Assembly (NCBI GenBank): GCA_001642005.1 | Contig: LWCA01000322.1 | Coordinates: 1 to 32,395 of the forward strand | Origin: Intoshia linei | Taxonomy: Eukaryota > Orthonectida > Rhopaluridae | Length of the DNA: 32,395 bases | Direction of reading: 5' to 3' | In this document: piece by piece, positions 12,398 through 22,980 of the stretch | Numbering within the stretch: position 1 is the stretch's first letter | Layout of the letters: each line of letters begins with the position of its first letter | Translations under genes and position numbers: made by a program | The notes under the pieces: generated by a model | Databases searched by the model: none | What the model was told of the DNA's origin: nothing | Seen by the model: the letters and a program-made list of their open reading frames with translations, nothing else

Positions 12398-15300
12398 TTA
12401 ATCACTAATTTTCAAGTCTTTGACATATTTTGATAAAGAATCTTTAACAGCAGTTGCCAATTTATGTATTTGAAAATTACACTTGCTAATGTTGAGGTAT
12501 CCGATGGGTTTAGGGTCTTCTTCGACTAATTCGTGATTAAAATTGAACTTTGATTGAATAGTTAGCCACCTAGTATATCCCGCCAATTTGTTATTACTCA
12601 AATCGCAATATTCCAGTTTCAATGCAAGCGCCATATTAATAAGTTGCATAAAGACATCTGGATTCATCATGCAATAGGACATGTCTATGTGTAGTAATTT
12701 TTTGCACTCAGAAAGGGATTTAGTGAGTTTAGATACCATGTGATCATCTGAAAGATTGTTGGAGGATAGGTTGATTTTAGTTATATTAGTAGAAATATTT
12801 CGCAATAATTGAGAAATGTTTATAAATGTGCTATTTTTTATGTAACAATGCGAGATGTTCAACGATTTGACACTTCTAATGGAATTTGAGTTACGAATAA
12901 GCATTGTAACTAATTTCTTGCATATCACGGTTTCCGATAAGTCAATTTCATTAAGTTTATTTAGTCTATGAAAGGCTTCCACGAGATCATAATACATCAA
13001 TTCGATATCCTTGCATTTGGTTTTGGATAGATTTAGGGTTGTAATAGAACTAAATGGTCGCAAATGATTGGACCATGTCAGAATCGATGTTATAGGATTT
13101 GAAGAAATGTCTAAACATTTCAAATGAGGGAAATTTGCGTTTCGGTTCATCTCTGAATTGTTAACAGAATATGCGTTTATACTGCAATTATTTAATCTCA
13201 AAACTCTCAAATTAGATAAATTGTATAACTGCTCAACGACATGACTAAAGGTCTCACTTAAATTATTCATAGAAAGATCCAGTATTTGTAAATTGGGCAT
13301 GACGTAAAAAAGTTGGGCTAAAATAGGAATAAAGGAGCTATTCATTGGAGTAGTACAACGAATAATGTTAAGAATTTTTAAATTTGGTAAAAATTTGACA
13401 GATGAATAGTCGTAGGTTACTGTATTTTCATAAATGTCTTCTTCTTTTTTAGATAAGGAAGCTATCAATTGTTCATTAGGCACTATCGGTAATTCATCTG
13501 TTTCATCACTTGACGATTCGTCCATTTTAGAAAGTGCGCATTTTCCGCCATTACCGTTTTGAAACACATCCGCATTTTGACAATTTTTTGGTTCTTGTTT
13601 AATGTTCTTTTTAAATGTATCGTAACTCACATTTAAACTAGAAGTTTTAGATTTATCATCACTTTCATGTCCATTAATAAAACTATACGATTTAATGTTA
13701 TCAGACTCTTTATCAGTGGGACTTATCATACCTGTATCACGGGCATAGTCTTTGTTAGATGAAGTTTTCGGTTCAGTCAAACATTCTCTCGTATCCCCGT
13801 TTTTTTCAGATTTTATTTCATCGTGACTAATTGAACTCGATGGTCTATCTTTTTTAGTTGGTTTCGCATAAATGTCATCCGATTCTTCGACAGGTTCAAT
13901 TTTTTCTACCCAAAAAGTACTAGTGCTCAAATTTTTAGTCTTATATTGACTTTCGTCTGTGCCATTGGTGTCACTGTATTTTTTAGTATGATCGTTGAAG
14001 TGGTTATAAATAGTTGGGTCCTTCAATATATTTTGACAATATTGACAGGTATGGTCTAATGTCGAGCTAGTATAATTACAGTAGCCGATACTATTTTTTT
14101 CTGATAAACTAAAATCCGTTAAAATATTTAACAAATTGACCACTTCCGTCGCATTTTCATTGTAAAGATGTATAGTGACGATACTATTTAAATAAAACCC
14201 TCTTCCAATTACAAATGAATATCTCTTAAATACACCTACCTGTTTCCAAAATTCTGACAAGTTGATATACGTTTTGGTAATCTGCGAAGATTTCGCAATT
14301 ACATCATTAGCGTATGGCTCAATGTGAAGATTCAATATACTGCTTTTTAACTGAGCCAACAAAGAATTTGGATTAAACAATTTTCTTGGTTTGCTTTCAT
14401 TTTCTTGAGATGAACTTGAACTGTAGGATGAAGGTATACCGTAAATGTATGCTTCGTTAGAAATTGAAACATTCGACAAATGTTGTAACTTTTTCAATTT
14501 CAATTCACAGTTGAGGAAATTATACATGTCGAAATGATTTAACATGCCATTCGCAGAATCCATTGAAAGTATAGAAAGATACTGTAACACATTTTTAATG
14601 CTTTTGATCGGTATTTCTGAATTCAAATCATATAAATTTATATTCTCGTCACTCATTCTAGAGTTTAAGCAATAATATACATACTTTGCAGCCATACAAT
14701 CTCTATATTCTACAATATTGTAGGTAACAGTGATTAAACCATCGCACACCAGTTTTTTATAAATGGTTTTATTGTGTTCATTAGATAAGTATATATTATA
14801 AAATCCGACAGCACCAATGTCCTGGTGAATATCAGACAAATTCTTTGTCAAAATAAAAGATTTCCGTTGTGAAATAAAATGATTATAAGCCATTTTTAAT
14901 AATTTTATACACGCCGCATCTTCACCACTAAATATGAAGCTGAGTTGTTTATTAACTAAAAAATTAAAAACTGCGTGTTTTTTCATGTAAATTTTATTGA
15001 TGTTTGTAAAATGTTGCAAGATTAAATTGGAAAAAAAGGGAATATTCATACATGGCTTTAAGTAAGAATTGAACAAATTTTGGATAGAATCCCTTTTCTC
15101 GTCCCACACAAATCTACAGCCTTCATGATTTACATTCATTCCAGTCAGTAAAACTTTATAAAGTTGTTCAATGTCCTGTATCGTCAAACAACCATTCAAT
15201 ACAAAAGAATGGTTTAAAAACTTTCCGTAATTCTTAAAAAAGAAATCGTTCTCGTTTACAGTTACCAAAATTGAAGCACGGTGTTTCTTAAATAAAATTT

Positions 15301-16811
15301 TATCCAAAATTGATTCCGGTTCAATAATATTTTCGTTAATATCATCAATTAGTAAAATACAGTTTATAGACAGTAGTGTATCCAACAAATGTGTTTTACA
15401 ACATACTATTCCGTCTGGTAAATTAAATAAATCGTCAAATATTGGGAGATTCACATTATCAGTATTATGCGAATTGCTCCCTCTTTTTCCTTGGTTATAT
15501 TTGGTTGAAATGTAAACAAAAATGTAATTTGATGCCACTTCTTCAGATAAATGCATTTTTTCTAACAGTTTTACTAATTTATCGTAGGATGTAATGTATG
15601 GTGGAGCAGTTCCGTAGGTGCTTTGGGTTTTAGAGCTCATTTTTATTTCATCTGGAATTAATCCAATTACACTTTTGGATATTTGTTCTTTTCCAACTGA
15701 ATTGAAATCAGCGCTTTTTGAAAAATTGTATCCATTTTTATATAATTGTGATGATGCCCATAAACCAGCTATTGATTGCAAGAAAGTGGTTTTACCTACT
15801 CCAGGTTTACCAGATATTGATATTTTTGATGAATTTTTTCTAAAAATATTAATTAATATTAATATTTATGGATAGAAAAAAATGCAAAATCCACCAAATT
15901 TTTAGTTATAATAGTATCAACTAGTGATTGTGATTTCCCGGGAAAAATAAAAAATTTTAGAGACCTTAATTAATTTTATTTGATTACTAGATTGAAATTT
16001 ACAAATTTAATTAGAAAAAAATTGATTTATTTTAGATTGTTGAAAAAGTGTTTCAAAACACATAATATTGATAGATTCGTCTTTTAAACGCGTTCTACAT
16101 TTGTAACGAAATTATAAGCAGTAGAGAAATTTCTTTCATTTTGTATTGACGTAGGTTGAACGGTCATAAGGGCTTCCTTTAATTTTAACAATCTTGATGA
16201 TAGCGTTCCACTTCGTAATAACTCATAATATTTTTGAAAAGAGGATAATTCCCTCAAGCGTTAGTAATTTGTGGTTAGAATAAGAGGTTTTTAAAAAAGT
16301 ATTGGAAAAAAGATATTTCTCCATTAAGGATTAGAAAATTAGATTTTTTATTTGTGGTTTAATGAAGTGGATTTTTTTCATAAGATTTCGTAAAATCGGA
16401 TTTTTGAAAATAATATCGGTGTAAGTCAATTTTTCCATGAGGGCTTGAAATGGTATTTTTGATTCAATTTTATTAGTGGTAGGATTTTTGAAATGGTAAA
16501 TTATAAATATTATAATATAATCATATTTTCATAGTAATAACAAACATAAATCAAATTCAGGTATGTCTCAATTTTTTTCGGGAAATTCCGGGAAATCGTA
16601 AAAATCTCGGGAATTTTGTCTCGGTTTTTTTCCCGGCACAATATCTAGTATCAACTATGGTAATCTAATGAACGAATGTTGAAAATTTTTCATTGATAAA
16701 ATCTTACAGATCGAAACAGTACACTACTAAACCATATTAAAAAGACTAATTTATATTAACCCAATTAACGATTCAACATGTTTTTCACTGCGAATCGGCA
16801 ATTCATCATAA
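12398..16811 (-). CDS. NB-ARC/NACHT-type STAND ATPase with C-terminal leucine-rich repeats (NLR-like)
   Basis: The main exon is open from about 15830 to the stop at 12398, about 1,140 codons. Its first residues hold a perfect Walker A loop (SISGKPGVGKTTF); about 140 residues later comes Walker B, CILLIDDINE, then RASILVTVNEND like the NB-ARC sensor strand. A helical region follows, then a long polar linker of roughly 280 residues (Ser/Asp/Glu/Lys-rich, with a Cys/His cluster CQYC...H...H near its start). The last 310 residues or so are ribonuclease-inhibitor-type repeats (LQILDLSMNNLS, LKCLDISSNPIT, ITKINLSSNNLSDD). Upstream minus-strand exons are supported at about 16787-16761, 16726-16708 and from 16664, joined by 34- and 43-bp introns (SEKHVESLIGSVLFRS). 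The third is interrupted by a hAT element at 15922-16647. I could not find an in-frame join between that exon and the P-loop exon, nor the start codon, so the 5' end may be broken. Similar proteins are innate-immune or apoptotic switches; that role is inference. Confidence 0.75.
15914..16655. mobile_element. hAT element, 726 bp deletion derivative, with 8-bp target duplication
   Basis: Element 15922-16647 is flanked by identical 8-bp copies GTATCAAC (15914-15921 and 16648-16655). Its ends are imperfect inverted repeats: TAGTGATTGTGATTTCCCGGG on the left and, reading inward from the right, TAGATATTGTGCCGGG. The 8-bp duplication and the CCCGGGAAA-rich ends are typical of hAT transposons. On the minus strand, about 16180-16040, a decayed hAT dimerisation domain is readable (PTSIQNERNFSTAYNFVT), interrupted by a stop. 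The rest of the transposase is missing. It lies in the 5' exon region of the NLR-like gene. Confidence 0.85.
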
Positions 16812-17150
16812 TATATTTAACACAATTTAAAAAAATACTCATGTAATATATATAAGAGTCCGAACCGCGAATGAGTAATTGTGTGCTGTTTTTTAGAAAT
16901 ATAAAAAATTCAAAAGAAATGAGTCAATTTTACAACTTTTAAAAACGTTCCCTGTTGGTCCTTGTTTTTAAATTTAAGTTTAATTTTAAACGATTCTGTA
17001 AGTCAGACATTCGTAACTGGGTCTATATGGACCCAGGGGCCCACGGGAGTTTTTCGGGTCCATGAAAAATTATTTAGAGAAGTGAAAAATGATATTTCGG
17101 CAATGATTGATACTAGGCCTGCGGGCCTTAATTTGGCCTTCTCTGTTCTA
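16812..17150. other. Intergenic, no gene recognised
   Basis: The short open frame at 16962-17168 (+) has no recognisable protein features. The segment 17009-17130 is locally richer in GC, with small palindromes around GGGTCTATATGGACCC. Confidence 0.4.
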
Positions 17151-17863
17151 TATCATTTACTTATATAAAATTGAATGTCTGTGTGAGTGTGTTACCGTAT
17201 ATTTAAAAAATTGACAGTTGTAGAATTAAAAAGTCCCAATATCTGGTACAGTGTTACACAGTGTTTGTCAGGGCGTGTTTATATCTATTTTTCAGTTTCC
17301 GTATTTGAGTCCTTCAGGGTCAAAAACTCAATTTTCCCTTTAGTTTAAAAATCCAGGGTAGAATCAGCCCAAAAATTTAATAAAACATAAATTCTGGGAC
17401 GCATTTTAAAATCATTCAAATTGTGGTAAATCTCAGCCTCGGAAACCCACAGCTTAATGGTCAAAACCTAAATTAACCTATGTTTAAAAAATGAAACATG
17501 TCCTAAAATTTTATAAAACATACACTCTAGGATAGTGTTTAAAATTATAAGCATTACAATGAATAGCAACCTCAAAAAAGTGCATTTTCACGACCAAAAC
17601 TCCAGATTGCCCTGTTTTCAAATGTAATGATAAAGTAAATGTAAATTTAATGATTTTCAAACGCGCCCGAGAATATGTGTTTTTTTAATTTTGGGGTTGG
17701 TTTTATTTTAAAAATAAGGTGAAATTGTTGTTTTTACCCTGAGAGACAAAATTTGGGAAAATTAAATTGTAATGCTACATCACTCCTAAAAAACTGTATT
17801 ACCAATTGAGGTTTTTTAAATAAACGGTAACACACACATAAAATTTTATATAAGTAAATGATG
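17151..17863. mobile_element. Inverted-repeat element (about 713 bp) with internal degenerate tandem repeats
   Basis: The left arm (17151-17214) and the reverse complement of the right arm (17803-17863) share ATCATTTACTTATATAAAAT, then a TG-rich tract, GTGTTACCGT and TTATTTAAAAAA-like sequence over about 60 bp. Inside, three degenerate units start near 17319, 17458 and 17591 (periods about 139 and 133 bp). They share GGTCAAAA...CC..TTTAAA, ATAAAACATA and a CAACCTC-like tract. No transposase is visible. Confidence 0.6.
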
Positions 17864-18120
17864 TAATATATATTTTTTTTAAATCCACTGTGAAAAAAGC
17901 TTGATAATACCTGCTCTAAGGGAACCCAACTTCTAATTTTTTGGAGTTCTTAAGTCATCACTTAATTTGTAAATATGCTCTGAGGCGAGTAAGGTTTCAT
18001 CGTCAATTAGAAAGGTTGACTAGGATTTATAAAATGTATGAATGTAGACAATGAAAACTAGTAAAAAAGAATATCAATATTGTAATATTTATGTATTGGA
18101 GATACAATCAATAACAATAG

Positions 18121-18379
18121 GTGAAACAGAAAATTCTATTTAAATTACTTAAAAGAATAACGTTGATACATTTTAATATTATTGGCGATGAATTTCATCA
18201 AATACATATTTATGGTGTGATGCAAGATGGTATTTTTATTACCAAAAACAATTCAACCAATTACGATGACGTATGTTATTATTATATTATGCAAATCATA
18301 ATTTCCATTTACCAAAATATTTAATATAAAAAAATTAATTTAGTATAAATTCATTGAACCAATAAACAAATTGAGATAA
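18121..18379 (+). CDS. Unrecognised coding candidate, C-terminal exons
   Basis: Exon 18121-18270 follows a good acceptor (AACAATAG) and encodes KRITLIHFNIIGDEFHQIHI, then YGVMQDGIFITKNNSTNYDD, before a GTATG donor. A 73-bp intron leads in frame to 18344-18379 (YKFIEPINKLR, stop). The composition looks like globular protein rather than AT-driven noise, but the family was not recognised and the upstream exons are unclear. A further open frame just downstream (about 18420-18528, with SELSAIRYIDIRLEGRKCQT) may belong to the same or another gene. Confidence 0.3.
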
Positions 18380-18570
18380 TGTCAGACCGAGAACCGTATC
18401 CTCGATGAAAAAAGATACTTAACATTTCAAATATCAAGTGTCTGAATTGTCTGCAATACGCTATATTGATATCAGACTTGAAGGTAGAAAATGTCAAACC
18501 GGCGCAAATTTTATAATATATAATTCTTAGCTCGTGAAATATTTAAAAATATATTTTAACTTTCAATTAC

Positions 18571-18815
18571 CTTTTTTCGTTTAAATTGATACCAAATAAT
18601 TGTTTGATTGAGGCAATAGGTGAACTGTTTTTTTTGTTACTACTACTTAAATTAAATTCCAAGTTATTAATATCAATTTTATAAGTCCACGGAGTAATAA
18701 AAATCGATTCAAACTTTTGAGAATAGTAATTGATCAGATAAGATTCAAATTTTTTTAAGTCCAATATGCCATGCTCGCCCTTACATTTTTCTTGGATATA
18801 TCCTTTCAATTCCAT
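18571..18815 (-). CDS. Unrecognised first-exon candidate, 81 codons
   Basis: Starts at ATG 18815 (MELKGYIQEKCKGEHGILDL) and is open to a GTAATT donor at 18570. It has amphipathic helices, then SSSNKKNSSPIASIKQLFG. No family was recognised. Downstream exons on the minus strand are not settled; an acceptor near 18455 would add about 35 codons but overlaps an opposite-strand candidate. Judged by length, start codon and donor only. Confidence 0.3.
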
Positions 18816-19163
18816 GTTTGTTTTTAATTAATTGGAGATTACTCTAAATTAATTACAATCAAAAATTGTTGATGATATTCAAGTTAAGACGGCTTAATAA
18901 TAATTTGATTAAATTGAGTATGAGTCGTTAACTACATTGATTATAATTCATATATACCTTTTCAATAATAAAAATCACAATACGTGACAAATACGCTATT
19001 TTACTATATTACAAATGGATCCGACATCTGCTCTATGGCATTAAGAACAAAATAAATTTAAATTTAAATTTAAATTACAAGTGCGCAATATGGTGGCTAC
19101 ATCAAAGTCAAAGTAATAATTTTATAAATATAACCTTGTCATAATTTAAATTAGTGGTTGAGA

Positions 19164-19328
19164 ATGACGAAAAATATATTTTTTACAAAGCGAATAGTGT
19201 TTGCTTATTTATCTTTAATTTTTTTGGCTTTAACCTTAATATATTCTCAAGGAAAATATGTATTCTTGATAAATTATGAGATTTTCAACATTAGAATATT
19301 TTGTTGTTCGCAACAAATCTTTTGCTAA
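19164..19328 (+). CDS. Small ORF with N-terminal membrane anchor or signal peptide
   Basis: 54 codons from ATG: a basic start (MTKNIFFTKR), a hydrophobic stretch (FAYLSLIFLALTLIYS), then a short tail with three Cys. It could be a first exon of a type II membrane or secreted protein, or chance. No relative was recognised. Confidence 0.2.
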   Translation: MTKNIFFTKRIVFAYLSLIFLALTLIYSQGKYVFLINYEIFNIRIFCCSQQIFC

Positions 19329-19528
19329 TACGTCGAACAAAGTAATATTCAAACAAAATATTTTTATAAATTAGAGTTCGCGTAAAGTATATTTTTAGCA
19401 CTTATAACCTGCTAGATTTCAAAATTTGAAAACTTATGAAAAGCCATTTGAAATAATGTTTAAAAAAATAAGCTTGCGAAAGACTGAAAATTTTGTAATA
19501 TTTGTATATTAGGTTCATAGTAGTTTTA

Positions 19529-19740
19529 ATGATGAGTATGGCTAAAAGTGGACATTTTTACACTGCAATTCGAAAAAGAACATCAGATAAACTGATACAC
19601 TACCGAATAGATCCATGGAGTAGTTTTTATTTCAACATTAATTTAAACACTATTTAGTACATAAATGGGTCGTTTATTGTGAGGATAAAAAGCTCCACTC
19701 CGTTGGCGATGCTATTGTACCAAAGAGATTATTAAAATAA
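19529..19740 (+). CDS. MRPL33: Mitochondrial large-subunit ribosomal protein bL33m
   Basis: Exons 19529-19619 and 19658-19740 are joined across a 38-bp GT-AG intron, giving 57 aa (human 65). The chain MAKSGHFYTAIRKRTSDKL then HYRIDPWIHKWVVYCEDKKL follows bL33 closely: the (S)GxxFYTxxRKR basic strand, the KL turn, the Y/H-x-DP block and the final VxxxEDKK strand. As in other mitochondrial bL33 proteins there are no zinc-ribbon CxxC pairs. The protein sits near the E site of the mitochondrial large ribosomal subunit. The start used is the first of two adjacent Met codons; an upstream exon with presequence could exist, since an acceptor-like TATATTAG lies 17 bp before it. The gene is convergent with eIF3K, 174 bp away. 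Confidence 0.8.
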
Positions 19741-19914
19741 TTTGTTTTAACTTTTATTAAATTTACATTTCAATCGGAAGGAACCACAGGAATTAGATCT
19801 AAATAAAATTTTTAAATTAAAATAGTATTGTACGTATTCTTAGTAGAAATTAAATAGAAAACTGATGGCAGATAAGATTTGGCCATCGAATGGCCAAATT
19901 AAAAATAACTAAAT

Positions 19915-20820
19915 TTATATACCTTCAAATTTAATCTTTTCGTCGATATTTTGAGATTTAATTAGAGACGATTTATCTGATATAAACATCATATCATCAA
20001 TAAACTCCCATTCTTTCGCTTCTATGATATGAATTACTTCGTCCTCTAAAAATACAAATAATACGTACATTTAAGAACAAACCTTCTAAATCAGGCAAAA
20101 AGGATTTAAATAATGAATATTTTATCGTTTGATAAGTAATACCGACCACATATACAATATCTAAGTTTATATGATTTTGGATAATAAATTAAATACAATT
20201 TATAATAGACTGCTGAAATCCCTTTATTGGTTTTATTTCAGGTTCCAATTTATCTATAACCATCTAAATATAATGAATACACTGTATACTAGTTTTACCC
20301 AAGCTTCAGTAAATCTACATTGATCCAATAACGAATGCAGATCGCAAATATCATTAAACGCTTCAGAAGAAATCTAAAACAAATTACATTTGAAAATCAA
20401 ATACGAACGTTATTTGGGTTAACCAAAGCTGTACAAGCTAAAAAGTCTGATTTTGGTAGATTCATTATGCTTTTAAGCAAAATATTTATTATTGGTTCGC
20501 TATTGCTGTACAAACATGGGTCAAATTGGTACCTAAATTTGATATTTAAAATTTTTATAGCGTTACAATTTTAGTAAAGCCAAATTGGCATCCAAATAAT
20601 ATTTTTCTTTCTTAATTTGATAATCTACACAAGCTTTTAACATTGCGCAATTGTCAGGATTTGTTCTAATTTTTTTATATTTAAAAATTTAAATTTTGCA
20701 CCTCTGATAGCCACGTAATTTGGTTTCAATTATAGAGAAGTACTTCTCTGAAGTCGGCAAATTTATTTCATCTTCAGATAATAATACACCTTCATCGTCA
20801 GAATTTCCAATTGGGAACAT
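19915..20820 (-). CDS. EIF3K: Translation initiation factor eIF3 subunit K, complete, seven exons
   Basis: Minus-strand exons: 20820-20702, 20665-20567, 20532-20409, 20373-20299, 20263-20197, 20160-20083 and 20045-19915; introns of 34-37 bp, all GT-AG and in frame. The product is 230 aa (human 218). After a 30-residue N-terminal extension (MFPIGNSDDEG...) the conserved core appears: LRGYQRTNPDN, YLDANLALLKLYQFDP, LLKSIMNLPKSDF, LLDQCRFTEAW, GFQQS, the near-invariant VVGITYQ, and the winged-helix end with WEFIDDMMFIS and KSQNIDEKIKFE. eIF3K is the PCI-type helical-repeat subunit that pairs with eIF3L on the 43S complex. The order of motifs and lack of breaks indicate a functional gene. Confidence 0.93.
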
Positions 20821-22313
20821 GTTTCTATAAATAAATTTGAAATTAAGTTAAATAGTTGCTAAGTAAAAAGATGAATTATTTGGAATCGAAAATTTGAATA
20901 CTTTTAATTTGAAAATATATTTTTTGCCAAGGAATCTTTGGTCGTATCAGTTAAATAATCTGTAAAGTTGTGAAATTATCAATTTTGATGCCAAGTTTGT
21001 GTTTATTACTTTTAAAAATTTTATTTCAATACTAAATGTGTGCGATCTAAAAAATACCTTATCTATTATTCGATTGTGTTGTTTATTGGAGAGGGTTAAA
21101 TGGTTTATCTTGGGACATTCTGTAATTCTCAGAATATTGCATTAATCTCGTTGGAACTAAAGATAAATGGTAATGGATTTTAAACATATACGTAACAATT
21201 GGTCAAAAAACATACTAAACGACGCAAATAAAAGCGACAGTGTCAATTGGACACCTATCCCTAGTTAAAACAAAAATTATCAACCTTTTTCACTCAGTAG
21301 AGCCAAAAAATTTTTATTTCTCATGGATCTTACTACGATAAACGAACTAACATGTTTATAAATTAAAACATTTATCGCTACCAGAATTTTAGGGGTGCGA
21401 CGGTTGAGAATCACTGCAATAATTAAAATAAACATAAATATTATAAATTAAAAAAAATATATAATTTCAGGACCAAAACCACAAATTACCATTTTTTTAA
21501 ATGAAAACAGCCGTACATATAAAAAAATTACAGGTAGTACAGTTGTATACTGTTAACACACACAAAAAATTTCAATTCGAATAAGTGACGACTTCACGGT
21601 CAAAAGCATTTTAGTATTTGTATATATTTTTTTCCGAAATATAAATTTAAAAAAGAGATTATTCTAATATAGCTTATTCCAGTTGATATAAATGCAAAAT
21701 TTTAACCTCAGAAATGTACGCATTGCCGGTGAAAAATAATTTTTAATATATTTTCAACCATTATTTTTCAAATATTTCGATTTAAAATGTAAATATTCAT
21801 TCTACAATTTCAAAAAAAATGTCCATTGAACGTCTACACATTTCCAATAAATAAATATCGGTGAAAATCTATATACAGTGCTATCGCGCTTTTTAGAAAT
21901 GTATAACAATTTTCATAGCAATTCAAGTTAAATATTATTTATTATATTCAATAACATACTATAAAAGTTTTATTAAAACGTGTCCCGCTAAGTTAAATTA
22001 AGTTAAATAGGCTTGGCAAAGGGTGAAAACTGAATTATTGTAATAATTGTACTGATTAATGTAAAGCAAAGATTTTTTAATTACAACAACAAATAAAGTA
22101 ATACAACTTTGTTATTATCATCTTTATATTTATTACAATCCTTTGCAATATTGGTAAAATTCGTCTGAAATTTGTTTATAAAGTGCTGATTCCATTAATT
22201 ATTAATACATAATTGGTATTTTTAAATATTCATTAAATTGGCACCGAATATATATTATCACATTCAAAATGACAAAATAAGTTTTTATAATTTTATTTTT
22301 TCTAGAATATATA
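20821..22313. other. Non-coding region with degenerate repeat copies
   Basis: No gene was recognised. 21271-21416 looks like a small hAT-type MITE (left CAAAAATTATCAACC, right end GGTTGAGAATCACTG). 21466-21590 resembles the 17151-17863 family (GACCAAAACCACAAATTACC, and a GTTAACACACACAAAA end). Confidence 0.4.
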
Positions 22314-22980
22314 CATTAGGGGAGTGATGAAAGCCAACTAAAACTAGGTGTGTTAAATTTAATACTATTTTCAGAAATTTTTTTCTAGTGTGTTTTTATT
22401 AAAAAAATAATTTTTACATTTAATTAGATTTAAAAAATTGAGCTGCAAGTTTTTCAANATACTATTTTTAGAAATTTTTTTCTAGTGTTTTAAAAAAATA
22501 TTAGGTCAATCAAAACGAACAACTTGATGGAAAATGAGTTAAAAAAATAATTTTTACATTTAATTAGATTTAAAAAATTGAGCTGCAAGTTTTTCAATGG
22601 GAGGTTCATAACTTGTTCATTTTAACGCTACACAAGCCAAACTAGTTTCATCGTGAAGTCTGTTTCTATTATGACTTTTGACATTATTCAATGTGGAAAA
22701 TAACGATTCACAAGAATATGTAGATAAAAATATAGTTAATATAGCTTTAGCTAGACATTTCAGACTATTAATTGTTTCAGGCATAGAATTCCAAACTTCT
22801 AATAACATATTCGATTGGTCAAAGTAGATAACATCTAAAAATGATTTTGTAAGTCTATTTCGTTCTGTTATTTCAATTTCTAATCTCACTTATTTTAGTA
22901 ATATTTTTTCAAGTGTGTAAAAAAAGTCAATTGTGTATTTTTTACACGCAAACACGTACTTTGCCATCACTGCATTAGAG
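22314..22980 (-). mobile_element. hAT deletion derivative with transposase C-terminus, inserted in another repeat
   Basis: Element about 22322-22972, flanked by CATTAGGG (22314-22321) and CATTAGAG (22973-22980), an 8-bp duplication with one difference. The right end reads inward CAGTGATGGCAAAGTACG, a hAT-like terminus; the left reads GAGTGATGAAAGCC. The minus-strand frame 22889-22617 is the hAT dimerisation domain: VWNSMPETINSLK, then ILTIFLSTYSCESLFSTLNN and the RNRLHDE motif. It belongs to the ZBED/EPM2AIP-type group. The N-terminal and catalytic parts are absent, so it is a dead copy. Confidence 0.75.
22362..22597. repeat. 140-bp-offset direct duplication with an undetermined base at 22458
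   Basis: The 59 bases 22399-22457 recur identically at 22539-22597, and ATACTATTTT...AGAAATTTTTTTCTAGTGT at 22362 recurs at 22459. The only ambiguous base of the window (n) lies exactly at the junction. This lies in the non-coding end of the hAT copy and may be an assembly join. Confidence 0.75.

Noticed and set aside
16962-17168. Plus ORF of 68 codons in a GC-richer patch
   Set aside because: No protein features; it ends in the arm of a repeat element.
19052-19076. Short AAATTT tandem repeat
   Set aside because: A few units of a simple repeat, expected in such AT-rich DNA.
20335-20574. Plus-strand ORF of 79 codons
   Set aside because: It is the antisense shadow of eIF3K exons 2-4.
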